From SZUA-430 sp040381215 (GTDB lineage: Bacteria; Pseudomonadota; Alphaproteobacteria; Micropepsales; Micropepsaceae): 64,000 bases of DNA. The stretch spans positions 1 to 64,000 of the forward strand of contig JBEIHO010000008.1 in NCBI GenBank assembly GCA_040381215.1. The letters run 5' to 3'. How positions within the stretch are numbered: position 1 is the first letter of the stretch; every line of letters starts with the position of its first letter. This document shows, piece after piece, positions 34,062-41,513 of this stretch. Below the pieces are notes generated by a model. That model did not search any database. It saw only the letters and a list, made by a program, of their open reading frames with translations, and was not told where the DNA came from. The position numbers and the translations under genes were made by a program.

Positions 34062-34277
34062 ATGAATGCAGGGCAGATCGCGCGGGCGCATTTTGCGGCA
34101 GCCATGGCAGCGGCAACGGCCGAGGGGCAGGACCCTGACGCTGTTGCGAGGACGCTGCTTGCGGAGATTGTCCGGTCCATGCTGTCGCGGCGCTCGCCGG
34201 GGGATGTGCGGGCCGAGATCCTCGCTGCAGCCGACAATGTGGATCCGGAGACGGATTACATGTTCATGCGGCCCTGA
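34062..34277 (+). CDS. Small hypothetical protein, 71 residues
   Basis: The real gene starts at the ATG at 34062 (MNAGQIARAHFAAAM); longer frames continue upstream antisense to the ATPase gene and are not coding. The product is a short helical Ala-rich protein ending in DPETDYMFMRP. It has GGGG before the ATG. It lies between the ATPase unit and the aminotransferase-like gene, 56 bp before the latter. Function unknown. Confidence 0.45.
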   Translation: MNAGQIARAHFAAAMAAATAEGQDPDAVARTLLAEIVRSMLSRRSPGDVRAEILAAADNVDPETDYMFMRP

Positions 34278-34333
34278 CTTGGCCGCCGGCTCGATCCGGG
34301 CTAAGGCAGTGCGTCGAACATGAGGGGCACGGC

Positions 34334-35251
34334 ATGCCTGGCAGCCAGGATTTCGCGGCCGATCCACGAAATGCAAATGTCCTGATCTACCTGAACGGTG
34401 CCCTGGTGCCGCGTCCGGAGGCCCGGGTTTCTGTCTTCGATGCCGGATTTGTCCTGGGTGACGGTGTCTGGGAAGGTTTGCGTCTCCACAAGGGGCGACT
34501 TGTGTTCCTCGATGCGCATATCGATCGCCTGCTGGAGGGCGCTGCGCAGATCCGGCTTGAACTCGGCCTGTCGCGCGATGGCCTCGTGGATGCGATCAGG
34601 CAGACAGTGCAGGCGAACGGCATGCATGACGGGGTTCATATCCGACTGATGGCAACGCGTGGGGTCAAGGCGGCTGTCAACCAGGATCCCCGCAATGCCC
34701 TTGGCCAGGCCACCATCGTCATCGTCGCGGAGCACAAGGTGCCGGCGCCCGAGGTCATGATGCGCGGTCTTGCGTTGTGGACATCCGCCATTCGCTGCAC
34801 GCCGGCCGAGATGTTCGACATGCGGCTGAATTCCCATAGCCGGCTCAACCTCATCCGCGCGCTCATCGACGTGCTCGACAAGGGTGCGGACGAGGCGCTG
34901 ATGCTTGATCCACACGGGTTCGTCTCGAGTTGCAACGCGACCAACTTCTTCTTTGTCCGGGATGGCGTCCTGTGCACCTCGAGGGGGGACTATTGTTTCA
35001 ATGGCGTCACGCGGGCCAATGTCATGGACCTGGCGCGCGCGCATGGAATTTCCCTGCATGTCGGCGATTTCAGCCTTGCCGATGTGGCGCAGGCTGAAGA
35101 GGCTTTCGTTACCGGTACCTTCGGTGGCCTCACGCCGGTGCGCTCGATCGATGGTCGCATGCTGCCAGCGGGGCTGCCGGGGCCCATGACGGCACAGCTG
35201 AAGGCGCTGTACGAGGATGCCAAGGATCGGGAGCCGGTCCATGTCAGCTGA
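34334..35251 (+). CDS. PLP class IV aminotransferase-like protein with changed active site
   Basis: The fold is class IV (IlvE/PabC/D-amino-acid transaminase): YLNGALVPRPEARVSVFDAGFVLGDGVWEGLR at the N-terminus and TGTFGGLTPVRSIDGR at the C-terminus. However, the position of the Schiff-base lysine (K-x-x-N-x-L motif) reads RLNSHSRLNLIRA, so the Lys is Asn166. The pyridine-binding Glu (G-x-V-x-E) is Ser199 in GFVSSCNATNF. The codon is AAT, so this is not a base-calling slip of one silent change. Either the protein is not a transaminase or it uses another residue, such as Arg170. A GAGGGGC precedes the ATG. The downstream sulfotransferase-like gene overlaps its end by 11 bp. Confidence 0.85.
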   Translation: MPGSQDFAADPRNANVLIYLNGALVPRPEARVSVFDAGFVLGDGVWEGLRLHKGRLVFLDAHIDRLLEGAAQIRLELGLSRDGLVDAIRQTVQANGMHDGVHIRLMATRGVKAAVNQDPRNALGQATIVIVAEHKVPAPEVMMRGLALWTSAIRCTPAEMFDMRLNSHSRLNLIRALIDVLDKGADEALMLDPHGFVSSCNATNFFFVRDGVLCTSRGDYCFNGVTRANVMDLARAHGISLHVGDFSLADVAQAEEAFVTGTFGGLTPVRSIDGRMLPAGLPGPMTAQLKALYEDAKDREPVHVS

Positions 35252-35993
35252 TGTCGTGCGCATCGCGATGTGGTCGGGTCCCCGCAATATCTCGACTGCC
35301 ATGATGCGTTCTTTTGAAAACCGACCGGATACGTCGGTCATCGATGAGCCGTTCTATGCCTGCTATCTGGAACGAACGGGCGCCGACCATCCGTTGCGGG
35401 ATGAGGTTCTCGCCTCTCAGCCCGTGGATCCTCGACTTGTGGTGGAAATGCTGCTGGGTCCGGTGCCGGGAGGGCGCCCTGTTTTCTACCAGAAGCACAT
35501 GACGCACCACATGCTGGACGGGATCGACTTGTCGTGGGTCGCTTCGGTCCGGAATGCATTTCTCATCAGGGATCCGCAGGACGTCCTGGTGTCCTATGCC
35601 AAGGTGCGCGGTGTGCCTACGCCTGAGGAAATCGGGGTGCCGCAGCAGCGCGTTCTGTTCGAGCGCGAGGCTGACAGGCTCGGCCATGCACCTGCGGTCG
35701 TTGACGGCGGCGATGTCCTGCGGAACCCAGGATTGGTCCTGTCCCGACTCTGCGAGCGGTTGGGCATGCCTTTCCTGCCGCACATGCTGGCCTGGCCGCC
35801 AGGCCCCCGCGATACAGATGGCGTATGGGCCCCTGCTTGGTACGCCAGCGTGGAGCGTTCCACGGGGTTTGTGGCCCCGCGGGAGGAACGAGGCGCGTTG
35901 CCTGACGAATTGCGACGTGTTGCCGATCTTGTCCGCGGCGACTATGAGCGGCTGTCGGCTTTCAAGATCGGCGGCGCTTCCGTCCCGGGTTGA
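35241..35993 (+). CDS. Sulfotransferase-like P-loop protein
   Basis: The start is the ATG at 35241 (MSADVVRIAMWSGPRNISTAMMRSFENRPD), overlapping the aminotransferase-like gene. The WSGPRNISTAMMR segment corresponds to the 5'-phosphosulfate loop of sulfotransferases (GxPRxxxT-like). VRNAFLIRDPQDVLVSYAK is the RDP motif of the 3'-phosphate-binding helix. Length is 250 residues. From memory, plants carry a fusion of a P-loop/sulfotransferase-like domain with a class IV aminotransferase domain; the same two parts sit as separate overlapping genes here. That supports a shared pathway, but neither donor nor acceptor can be named. Confidence 0.75.
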   Translation: MSADVVRIAMWSGPRNISTAMMRSFENRPDTSVIDEPFYACYLERTGADHPLRDEVLASQPVDPRLVVEMLLGPVPGGRPVFYQKHMTHHMLDGIDLSWVASVRNAFLIRDPQDVLVSYAKVRGVPTPEEIGVPQQRVLFEREADRLGHAPAVVDGGDVLRNPGLVLSRLCERLGMPFLPHMLAWPPGPRDTDGVWAPAWYASVERSTGFVAPREERGALPDELRRVADLVRGDYERLSAFKIGGASVPG

Positions 35994-36023
35994 GGGAAGC
36001 TGTTGCCTGCGACAGGAGCTTGC

Positions 36024-36149
36024 ATGCGCCTCGATCAGGTCACCTTATCGGCGCGGAACCTCGCCGAGAGCATCGCGTTCTACCGGAAGCTGGGGCTGCG
36101 CGGCGCTATCCTCCCTGGCATCTTGTTGGTTCGGGTCAGGCGTAGTTGA
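36024..36149 (+). pseudogene. Truncated VOC (glyoxalase-type) gene remnant
   Basis: Starts with a good ribosome site (AGGAG, 7 bp) and ATG. The first 26 residues MRLDQVTLSARNLAESIAFY... match the opening strand and helix of a vicinal-oxygen-chelate protein (typically 115-140 residues), with the usual RKLGLR at the end. After residue ~26 the homology stops and a 15-residue unrelated tail reaches a stop at 36149, overlapping the 3' end of the oxygenase gene on the other strand. It looks like a gene cut by an insertion or deletion at about 36101. Confidence 0.6.
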
Positions 36150-36747
36150 AGCTGATGCTGATGCGGTCCTCTCTTGCACGGTTTGGCTCGACCTCGTGCC
36201 GCAACCAGCTTTCAAAGAGGATGATGCCGCCAGGCTCTGGCTGTACGTAGACAAAGGGTTGCATTTCTCGCGGCGCCGACTTTCGTCGCGTGGGGGCCGC
36301 CATCATCAGGCCGAGGCGAGGATCCTCGAGCTTCAGCGCTCCTGCCCCCTTGGGGACGGTCACATAGCAGGTTCCCGAGATAACGCTGTGGGGATGAATG
36401 TGGCCTGTGTGGACACCGCCAGGCTTGAGGATATTGATCCAGAGCGAGTTGCAGGCAAGCTTCCGGCGACCAAGGTCGAAGTGCAAAGCCCTGGCGAACG
36501 CATCGACGTGCGGCTGCAGGGCGTCCAGCAGATCCTGGAAGGCCGGGATGCGGGCGGGCAGGTCGTTCAGGGATGCGTATGAGGTGTACCCCTGGTAGTG
36601 ATTGTCCCGGCTCCATGAAATGCCAGCCTCATCGTCGCGCGAGACAGAACGGCACGCCGTCTCCAGGTCGCGCATGAGGGTGCCATTGCCGCGCGTCGCC
36701 AGGCGCGCCCTGAAGATCTGCGTCGGAAAAAGCTGCTCTGCCGGCAT
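36136..36747 (-). CDS. Putative 2-oxoglutarate-Fe(II) oxygenase (TIGR02466 type)
   Basis: The 203-residue protein starts with QLFPTQIFRARL, typical of this small family. The double-stranded beta-helix core has GGVHTGHIHPHSVISGTCYVTVP (metal histidines around 116-120) and LEDPR. ESWLRHEVEPN has the third metal His at 184, and RISISFNYA has the 2-oxoglutarate Arg. Family members probably hydroxylate a protein or small molecule; the substrate is unknown. It is convergent with the VOC remnant; the two stops overlap. Confidence 0.85.
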   Translation of the reverse strand: MPAEQLFPTQIFRARLATRGNGTLMRDLETACRSVSRDDEAGISWSRDNHYQGYTSYASLNDLPARIPAFQDLLDALQPHVDAFARALHFDLGRRKLACNSLWINILKPGGVHTGHIHPHSVISGTCYVTVPKGAGALKLEDPRLGLMMAAPTRRKSAPREMQPFVYVQPEPGGIILFESWLRHEVEPNRAREDRISISFNYA

Positions 36748-36900
36748 GAACCCGTTCTCCCCCGTGCGGACCTGTGACGGATCCTGTTTTGAGACAACAT
36801 TCGGTTGGGCAAATCAAGCTTGGGGGCGCTGCCTGGTGGAGATGTTGACCTTGGGGCGTGGTTCATTGTTCACTGGCGCCTGCCACAGGAGCCTTGCTTC

Positions 36901-37149
36901 ATGAACATTCCCCGGCTGAGCCTTGCGCTATCGTGTTTCCTGCTGCTTTCCGGTTGCGCCGTCATCTCGGTTGTCGACACGGCGGTGGGCGTCACGACCA
37001 CTGTCGTTTCCACTGCCGTCGACGTGACGGCGGGTGCGGTTGAAGCGGTCGCTGGCCGTTCCGACAAGGACGATGATCGCGATGAGGATTGCGACAAGGA
37101 AGACAAGGACAAGCAGAAGCCCTCGTCTGACGGGTGCAAGGATGACTGA
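36901..37149 (+). CDS. Small lipoprotein, 82 residues
   Basis: The start is the ATG at 36901 (MNIPRLSLALSCFLLLSGCAVI), with lipobox LLSGC (Cys 19). The mature part is Val/Thr-rich and helical (VVDTAVGVTTTVVSTAVDVTAGAVEAVAG), then ends in an acidic Asp/Lys-rich tail with two Cys. It resembles short lipoproteins annotated only by structure in other proteobacteria. It stands 11 bp before the KSI-like gene, so they may be one unit. Confidence 0.6.
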   Translation: MNIPRLSLALSCFLLLSGCAVISVVDTAVGVTTTVVSTAVDVTAGAVEAVAGRSDKDDDRDEDCDKEDKDKQKPSSDGCKDD

Positions 37150-37160
37150 TCTATCGAGCG

Positions 37161-37583
37161 GTGCCCGGTGATCTGATGGACAAGCCCGAGGTTGCGCTTG
37201 TGAGGCGGTATTTCGCCAGCTTCAACGCCGGCGATGCGCAGGGCATGCTTGATTGCCTGGCCGATGATGTCCTGCATGACGTCAATGAAGGCGAGCGGCG
37301 ACGGGGCAGGGCCCTGTTCGGCACCTTTCTGCAGCACATGGAGCGTTGCTATCGCGAGCAACTCAAGGACATCGTGATCATGTCGGGCGATGCGGCTGGA
37401 CGGGTGTCTGCCGAGTATGTGGTGCATGGCGTCTACGTCGCTACCGATGAAGGGCTACCCCCGGCCAAGGGCCAGGGTTATGTGCTCCCGGCAGGCAGCT
37501 TCTTCGAGGTCTCGGACGGCAAGATCAGTCGCGTGACGACTTATTATAACCTGCGGAACTGGATCCGGCAGGTCGGTGGATGA
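37161..37583 (+). CDS. Ketosteroid isomerase-related / SnoaL-like protein
   Basis: The 140-residue protein has the cone-shaped alpha+beta barrel pattern of the SnoaL/KSI superfamily: VALVRRYFASFNAGDAQGMLDCLADDVLHDVNEG, then GRALFGTFLQHM, and SFFEVSDGKISRVTTYYNLRNWIRQ. Start may be GTG 37161 or ATG 37176 (MDKPEVALV). It has no clear catalytic residues. It is translationally coupled (ATGA overlap) to the following GNAT gene, which overlaps the nitrilase in the same way, so the three form one operon. Confidence 0.75.
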   Translation: MPGDLMDKPEVALVRRYFASFNAGDAQGMLDCLADDVLHDVNEGERRRGRALFGTFLQHMERCYREQLKDIVIMSGDAAGRVSAEYVVHGVYVATDEGLPPAKGQGYVLPAGSFFEVSDGKISRVTTYYNLRNWIRQVGG

Positions 37584-38173
37584 GCCTGACCGTCGAGCCG
37601 CTCACCGGTGGCGCGCTGCAGGCTCGCCTTGATGATCTGGCGCGGTTGCGCATCGAGGTCTTTCGCGATTACCCTTATCTCTATGATGGCGACCTTGACT
37701 ATGAGCGACGCTACCTCGCGGCTCTGGCGTCGTCGCGCGATGCCGTGATTGTGGCTGCAGTGGAGAATGGCGATGTGGTCGGTGCAGCGACGGGGGCGCC
37801 GCTTGCAGACCAGGCTCCCGAAATCATTGCGCCCTTTCGCCTGCGTGGCGATGACGTGGCGGGCATCTTCTATTTCGGGGAATCCGTGCTGCGTCGTGGC
37901 CATCGGGGGCGTGGCACGGGTGTCAGGTTCTTTGCGCTGCGCGAGGCGCAGGCCCGACGGCTCGGCATGACGACAGCCGTGTTCTGCAGTGTCGTGCGGC
38001 CACTCACCCATCCCCAGCGCCCGCCTGATTACGTGGCGCTTGATGCGTTCTGGGCCCATCGGGGGTACGCGCCGCTCGAAGGCTATACCTGCGAGATTGC
38101 GTGGCGGGAGATCGGCGAAGCCGAGGAGACACCGAAGCGCATGCAGTTCTGGCACCGGAGGCTCGATCCATGA
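37580..38173 (+). CDS. GNAT family N-acetyltransferase
   Basis: The product (197 residues) carries the acetyl-CoA-binding loop pattern GESVLRRGHRGRGTGVRFFALREAQARRLGM (Q/RxxGxG/A variant RGHRGRGTG), preceded by VIVAAVENGDVVGAATG. The substrate is unknown. The ATG overlaps the KSI-like stop, and the gene's own stop overlaps the nitrilase start (ATGA in both cases). GNAT-nitrilase fusions are known in other organisms, which suggests the products act in one reaction sequence. Confidence 0.85.
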   Translation: MSLTVEPLTGGALQARLDDLARLRIEVFRDYPYLYDGDLDYERRYLAALASSRDAVIVAAVENGDVVGAATGAPLADQAPEIIAPFRLRGDDVAGIFYFGESVLRRGHRGRGTGVRFFALREAQARRLGMTTAVFCSVVRPLTHPQRPPDYVALDAFWAHRGYAPLEGYTCEIAWREIGEAEETPKRMQFWHRRLDP

Positions 38174-39078
38174 CTTTCAGGTTGGCTGCTGCGCAATATC
38201 CGATTGACCCCATTGCCTCGTGGGAGGCCTTCGAGGGCAAGTTGCGGGCGTGGTTTGCAGCTGCCGCAGAGCGGGGGGCGCGGCTGCTCGTGTTCCCCGA
38301 GTATGGATCGATGGAGCTGGCCCGGATCGCAGGCGAGGATGTCTGGAGCGACCTGCAGCGGTCGATCGACTTCATCGGGGGCGCACGGGCGCGGATTGAC
38401 GCGCTACATGTCGAGTTGGCCCATCAGCATCGGGTCTATGTCGTGGCAGCAAGCCTGCCGGAGCGGGACCTGACGGATGGGCTTGCACACAATGTCGCGC
38501 GGCTGGTGACACCGCGGGGTGAGATTGGCGAACAGCGCAAGATTGTGATGACGCGCTTCGAGCGTGAGGCGTGGGGTATCCACGGCGGGCATGACGTGCG
38601 GGTCTTCGACACGACGCTTGGGCTGATGGGGATTGCGACCTGCTATGATGCAGAATTTCCGCTGATCGCGCGGGCGATGTGCGAGGCGGGGGCTGAACTG
38701 ATCCTCGTGCCCAGCTGCACCGAGGGGGCCTTTGGCTATCACCGGGTGCGCGTAGGGGCGCAGGCGCGCGCGCTCGAGAACCAATGCCATGTGGTGCAGT
38801 CGCCTACCGTCGGAACTGCGTTGTGGTCGCCCGCGGTGGACCGGAACCATGGGGCGGCGGGCGTGTATGGCCCACCTGATCTGGGTTTTCCGGCGGATGG
38901 CGTGGTTGCTCTCGGGGTGGTGAACGAGCCGCAGTGGCTGTACGCCGACATCAATACCGCGGCCGTGGAACGTGTGCGGCGTGAGGGGGCTGTGCTGAAC
39001 CATGCCCACTGGAAGGAACAGCCAGGTGCACCGCACCTGGCTGCGAAGGTGGTCAGGCTGAAGCCGGCCTCGGGCTAG
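38170..39078 (+). CDS. Carbon-nitrogen hydrolase (nitrilase superfamily)
   Basis: The start is the ATG at 38170 (MTFRLAAAQYPIDPI). The catalytic triad is visible: Glu44 in VFPEYGSMEL, Lys124 in GEQRKIVMTRFE, and Cys158 in GIATCYDAEFP. The 302-residue length fits amidases of this superfamily. The substrate is not set. It is the third gene of a KSI-GNAT-nitrilase operon; the stop overlaps the stop of the SIMPL gene from the other strand by 4 bp. Confidence 0.92.
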   Translation: MTFRLAAAQYPIDPIASWEAFEGKLRAWFAAAAERGARLLVFPEYGSMELARIAGEDVWSDLQRSIDFIGGARARIDALHVELAHQHRVYVVAASLPERDLTDGLAHNVARLVTPRGEIGEQRKIVMTRFEREAWGIHGGHDVRVFDTTLGLMGIATCYDAEFPLIARAMCEAGAELILVPSCTEGAFGYHRVRVGAQARALENQCHVVQSPTVGTALWSPAVDRNHGAAGVYGPPDLGFPADGVVALGVVNEPQWLYADINTAAVERVRREGAVLNHAHWKEQPGAPHLAAKVVRLKPASG

Positions 39079-39812
39079 CGCAGTTCGAAGGTGACGGTGA
39101 CGCTGGCCGAAAGCGTGCTTTGCCCTGCCGCGATGGGGACCGAGGCGGCGGCGCTCATTTCGGCCATGCGATAGCTGACGGGCATCATGGGCGTCACGGA
39201 GACTTCGGAGATCTGCATCACCGCGCCCACGGAGGCGTCTGCGGCGCCGGCATAGAGTTCGGCCTTGGCGCGTGCGTCGGCGATCGCCTTCTTGCGGGCC
39301 TCGTTCGTGGCGGCGGCGGGGTCATTCAGATCGAAGGAAATACCGCTGACCTGGTTGGATCCTGCCTGAACGAGGGCATCGAGCGTCGCGCCCAGTTTCT
39401 TCAGTTCCCTGATCCTCGCTGAAACCTGGTTGCTGACCTGGTAGCTGACGATCCTGGGGGCGCTTGTCTGGCCGGGTTGCATGGCGCCATAAACCGGTTG
39501 CACGCTGAAGTTCGACGTCTGGATGTCGTCTTCGGCGACGCCGGCGTCCTTCAGGGCCTTGAGGACGGCTTCCATTGCGGTGCTGTTGCGCGCCAGTGCC
39601 GCGCGCGCGGTTGGGCCGTCGGTTGTCACACCCGTCGAGATGCTTGCCATGTCCGGCTTCACCTTGACTTCACCCAGGCCCGCGACGGTCACGATGCGGG
39701 GCAGGTTTTCCGGCGGGGCCGAGATGCCCTGGCGAGGACCGATCAAGACGGCCGCGGCCACTGCCGCTGCTATCACCATGCCGGAGCCAACGGCTACTTC
39801 ACGAATGTTCAT
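39075..39812 (-). CDS. SIMPL domain-containing (DUF541) exported protein
   Basis: The 245-residue protein opens with a signal or anchor segment (SGMVIAAAVAAAVLIG) and holds the SIMPL/DUF541 core: VTVAGLGEVKVKPDMASISTGV, VSNQVSARIRELKKLG, EARKKAIADARAKAELYAGAADASVG, and a final SASVTVTFELR strand. These periplasmic proteins form oligomers and appear with stress or envelope genes; one homologue affects oxidative stress tolerance. The 3' end meets the nitrilase 3' end with a 4-bp overlap. Confidence 0.9.
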   Translation of the reverse strand: MNIREVAVGSGMVIAAAVAAAVLIGPRQGISAPPENLPRIVTVAGLGEVKVKPDMASISTGVTTDGPTARAALARNSTAMEAVLKALKDAGVAEDDIQTSNFSVQPVYGAMQPGQTSAPRIVSYQVSNQVSARIRELKKLGATLDALVQAGSNQVSGISFDLNDPAAATNEARKKAIADARAKAELYAGAADASVGAVMQISEVSVTPMMPVSYRMAEMSAAASVPIAAGQSTLSASVTVTFELR

Positions 39813-39988
39813 GATCTATCCCTGATGTGCGGGGTTGCGACTGCACACGACAAGATATCGGATCGGAAGCCGGCAAAACAAAGGCGCAGGCTGCGACAAA
39901 GATGGACAGTGGATGAACGCCGGATCACAAGAAAAAGAGGGCTTCGTCGCCAGCGTGCGGTTTGCTATAGCACCGCGGTGCCGGGGTG

Positions 39989-40065
39989 GGGCCTGTAGCT
40001 CAGTTGGTTAGAGCGGGCCGCTCATAACGGTCTGGTCGCAGGTTCAAGTCCTGCCGGGCCCACCA
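39989..40065 (+). tRNA. tRNA-Ile2 (anticodon CAU, for AUA)
   Basis: 77 bases with encoded CCA. Acceptor arms GGGCCTG (39989-39995) and CGGGCCC (40055-40061), discriminator A, D-loop with AGCTCAGTTGGTTAGAGC, anticodon loop CTCATAA with CAT at 40023-40025, and T-loop GGTTCAAGTCC. Features such as CTGGTCGCAGGTTCAA resemble E. coli tRNA-Ile2 (modified by TilS, lysidine) more than elongator or initiator tRNA-Met. The Ile identity is inferred from similarity, not from the bases alone. Confidence 0.85.
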
Positions 40066-40071
40066 GCGCAC

Positions 40072-40545
40072 CTATTCGCCCTTGTTTTTCAGGCTTTCCC
40101 GCGCTGTCTGGATTTCGCGGCGCAGACGCTCCGGATCGGCAACCATCACGACCTTGATGCGACCGGCTCCCGTTCCGTGGACGTGGACAGAGCCATAGCC
40201 AAAGATGCGTCCGAGGATGCTCTCGTCGACGTTGACCTCTTCGATCTTGTCGAGGCTGACTTCCTCGGTGGTGACTGCGATCAGCCCCGCCTTGCGGACA
40301 AACCTGTCGGAGGTGACCGCGACCTCGAGGGCAATGCCATCGAGGATGCGCAGGAAGCCATACCAGAACGGAACCGCGAGGAGGGCGAGCAGCAGAAGAT
40401 CCCAGGTGCTGTAGGGGATCGTTACCAGCAGCACCGCACAAAAGGGGCCGGCCAGAAGGGCAGCACCCAGCCAGTAGAGCCAGTGAAAGCCCGTGGAGAA
40501 GCGAACGGATTCCTTCGGTCCCAGCGTTCTGGAGACGTAACTCAT
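40072..40545 (-). CDS. PH domain-containing membrane protein (bPH2/YdbT type)
   Basis: Two transmembrane helices (about 22-43 and 47-68, AALLAGPFCAVLLVTI and LLLLALLAVPFWYGFLRI) precede a bacterial PH-like domain (residues ~72-150): ALEVAVTSDRFVRKAGLIAVTTEEVSLDKIEEVNVDESILGRIFGYGSVHVHG. This domain (PF03703 type) is membrane-associated and of unknown function. Its stop lies 6 bp past the tRNA gene end. Confidence 0.88.
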   Translation of the reverse strand: MSYVSRTLGPKESVRFSTGFHWLYWLGAALLAGPFCAVLLVTIPYSTWDLLLLALLAVPFWYGFLRILDGIALEVAVTSDRFVRKAGLIAVTTEEVSLDKIEEVNVDESILGRIFGYGSVHVHGTGAGRIKVVMVADPERLRREIQTARESLKNKGE

Positions 40546-40561
40546 GGCTTGCGACCCTTCG

Positions 40562-41317
40562 TCAGAGGCTCATCAGGCCCGCCAGGGCCTTGAGGCGTTC
40601 CTCGTCCTTGATTTCGACTTCCTGGGCCGATGGCAGGCCAATGGCCCCTACCGACTTCAGGCGGCTGAAGGCGCGACTGACCGTTTCGAGGGTCAGGCCC
40701 AGGAAATCGGCGATGTCGCTGCGCGTCATCGGCAGCTTCAACGTCCTCGACGATGTCTTGGGGCAACCGGAATAGCTCAGTTCATAGAGAAACGCCGCAA
40801 CGCGTTCCATTGCTGTCCGGCGGCCCAGCGCGAAGGCGTGCTCGTGCGCGGACTCGAGTTGTCGTGCCGTGCCGCGACGGTAGCCCTGGTCAACCGCCGG
40901 GTACTTGCGCAGCATGTCTTCCAGCTTGCGGCGTTCGAAGCGGCAGACTTCGGAGTCTGTCAGAGCCTCGACACTGTGATGGTGCACATGGTCGGAGGGG
41001 ATACCGATGAATTGGCCCACGAACATGAAGCTCAGGATCTGGCGCCGGCCGTCGTCGTTGGCCTTGGAGCTGCGCAGGGTGCCTGATGTCACGACGTAGG
41101 CGTGCTTGGCCTCGTCACCGTCCCAGACCAGCGTGTCGCCGGCCTTCAGCTTTATCCGGCTGGAACTGTTGGCCACTGTTCGAATGTCGTCGTCGGGCAT
41201 GCTGCCGCAGATGTCGCTCTTGCGGGCCGGGCAGGTCATGCATGCCAGCGTTTCGAGAATGGGGTGAGACACAGGCAGGCTTCGCGGAAGCATCAGTGCT
41301 GTTGCCTTGTCGGACAT
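40562..41317 (-). CDS. FNR-type Crp/Fnr transcriptional regulator
   Basis: Start at the ATG 41317 (MSDKATALMLPRSL). The N-terminal cysteines C26, C29 and C37 (ACMTCPARKSDIC) plus C125 (SEVCRFERRK) give the four-Cys set expected for a [4Fe-4S] oxygen-sensing FNR. The cyclic-nucleotide-like domain covers ~45-150. The C-terminal HTH has TRSDIADFLGLTLETVSRAFSRLKSVG, with the ETxSR recognition helix that reads TTGAT half sites. It would switch on anaerobic or micro-oxic genes. There are no obvious targets in the window, and I saw no full FNR box next to it. The divergent ettA gene starts 197 bp away. Confidence 0.85.
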   Translation of the reverse strand: MSDKATALMLPRSLPVSHPILETLACMTCPARKSDICGSMPDDDIRTVANSSSRIKLKAGDTLVWDGDEAKHAYVVTSGTLRSSKANDDGRRQILSFMFVGQFIGIPSDHVHHHSVEALTDSEVCRFERRKLEDMLRKYPAVDQGYRRGTARQLESAHEHAFALGRRTAMERVAAFLYELSYSGCPKTSSRTLKLPMTRSDIADFLGLTLETVSRAFSRLKSVGAIGLPSAQEVEIKDEERLKALAGLMSL

Positions 41318-41513
41318 TTGAAAGCCCCCTTGCGGCCTCCTGCCGCCGCCTTGGATCAATGGAACTCCCTTGCGCTTAAGTGCATGTGTTTGTTGCGCGC
41401 CGCAAGGGTTTTCGTCGGGAATGTCACTGCTTGCCGGGGGGGATTTCCTCGGCTAGAAGGCCTCTGCATTTACTTCATTTCTTCCGGATTTCATTGAAGG
41501 GCGCGCGGGTTAC

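Noticed and set aside
41318..41513. FNR-type operator between the FNR-like gene and ettA
   Set aside because: Only one TTGAT half site (minus strand) is present; the other half is missing.
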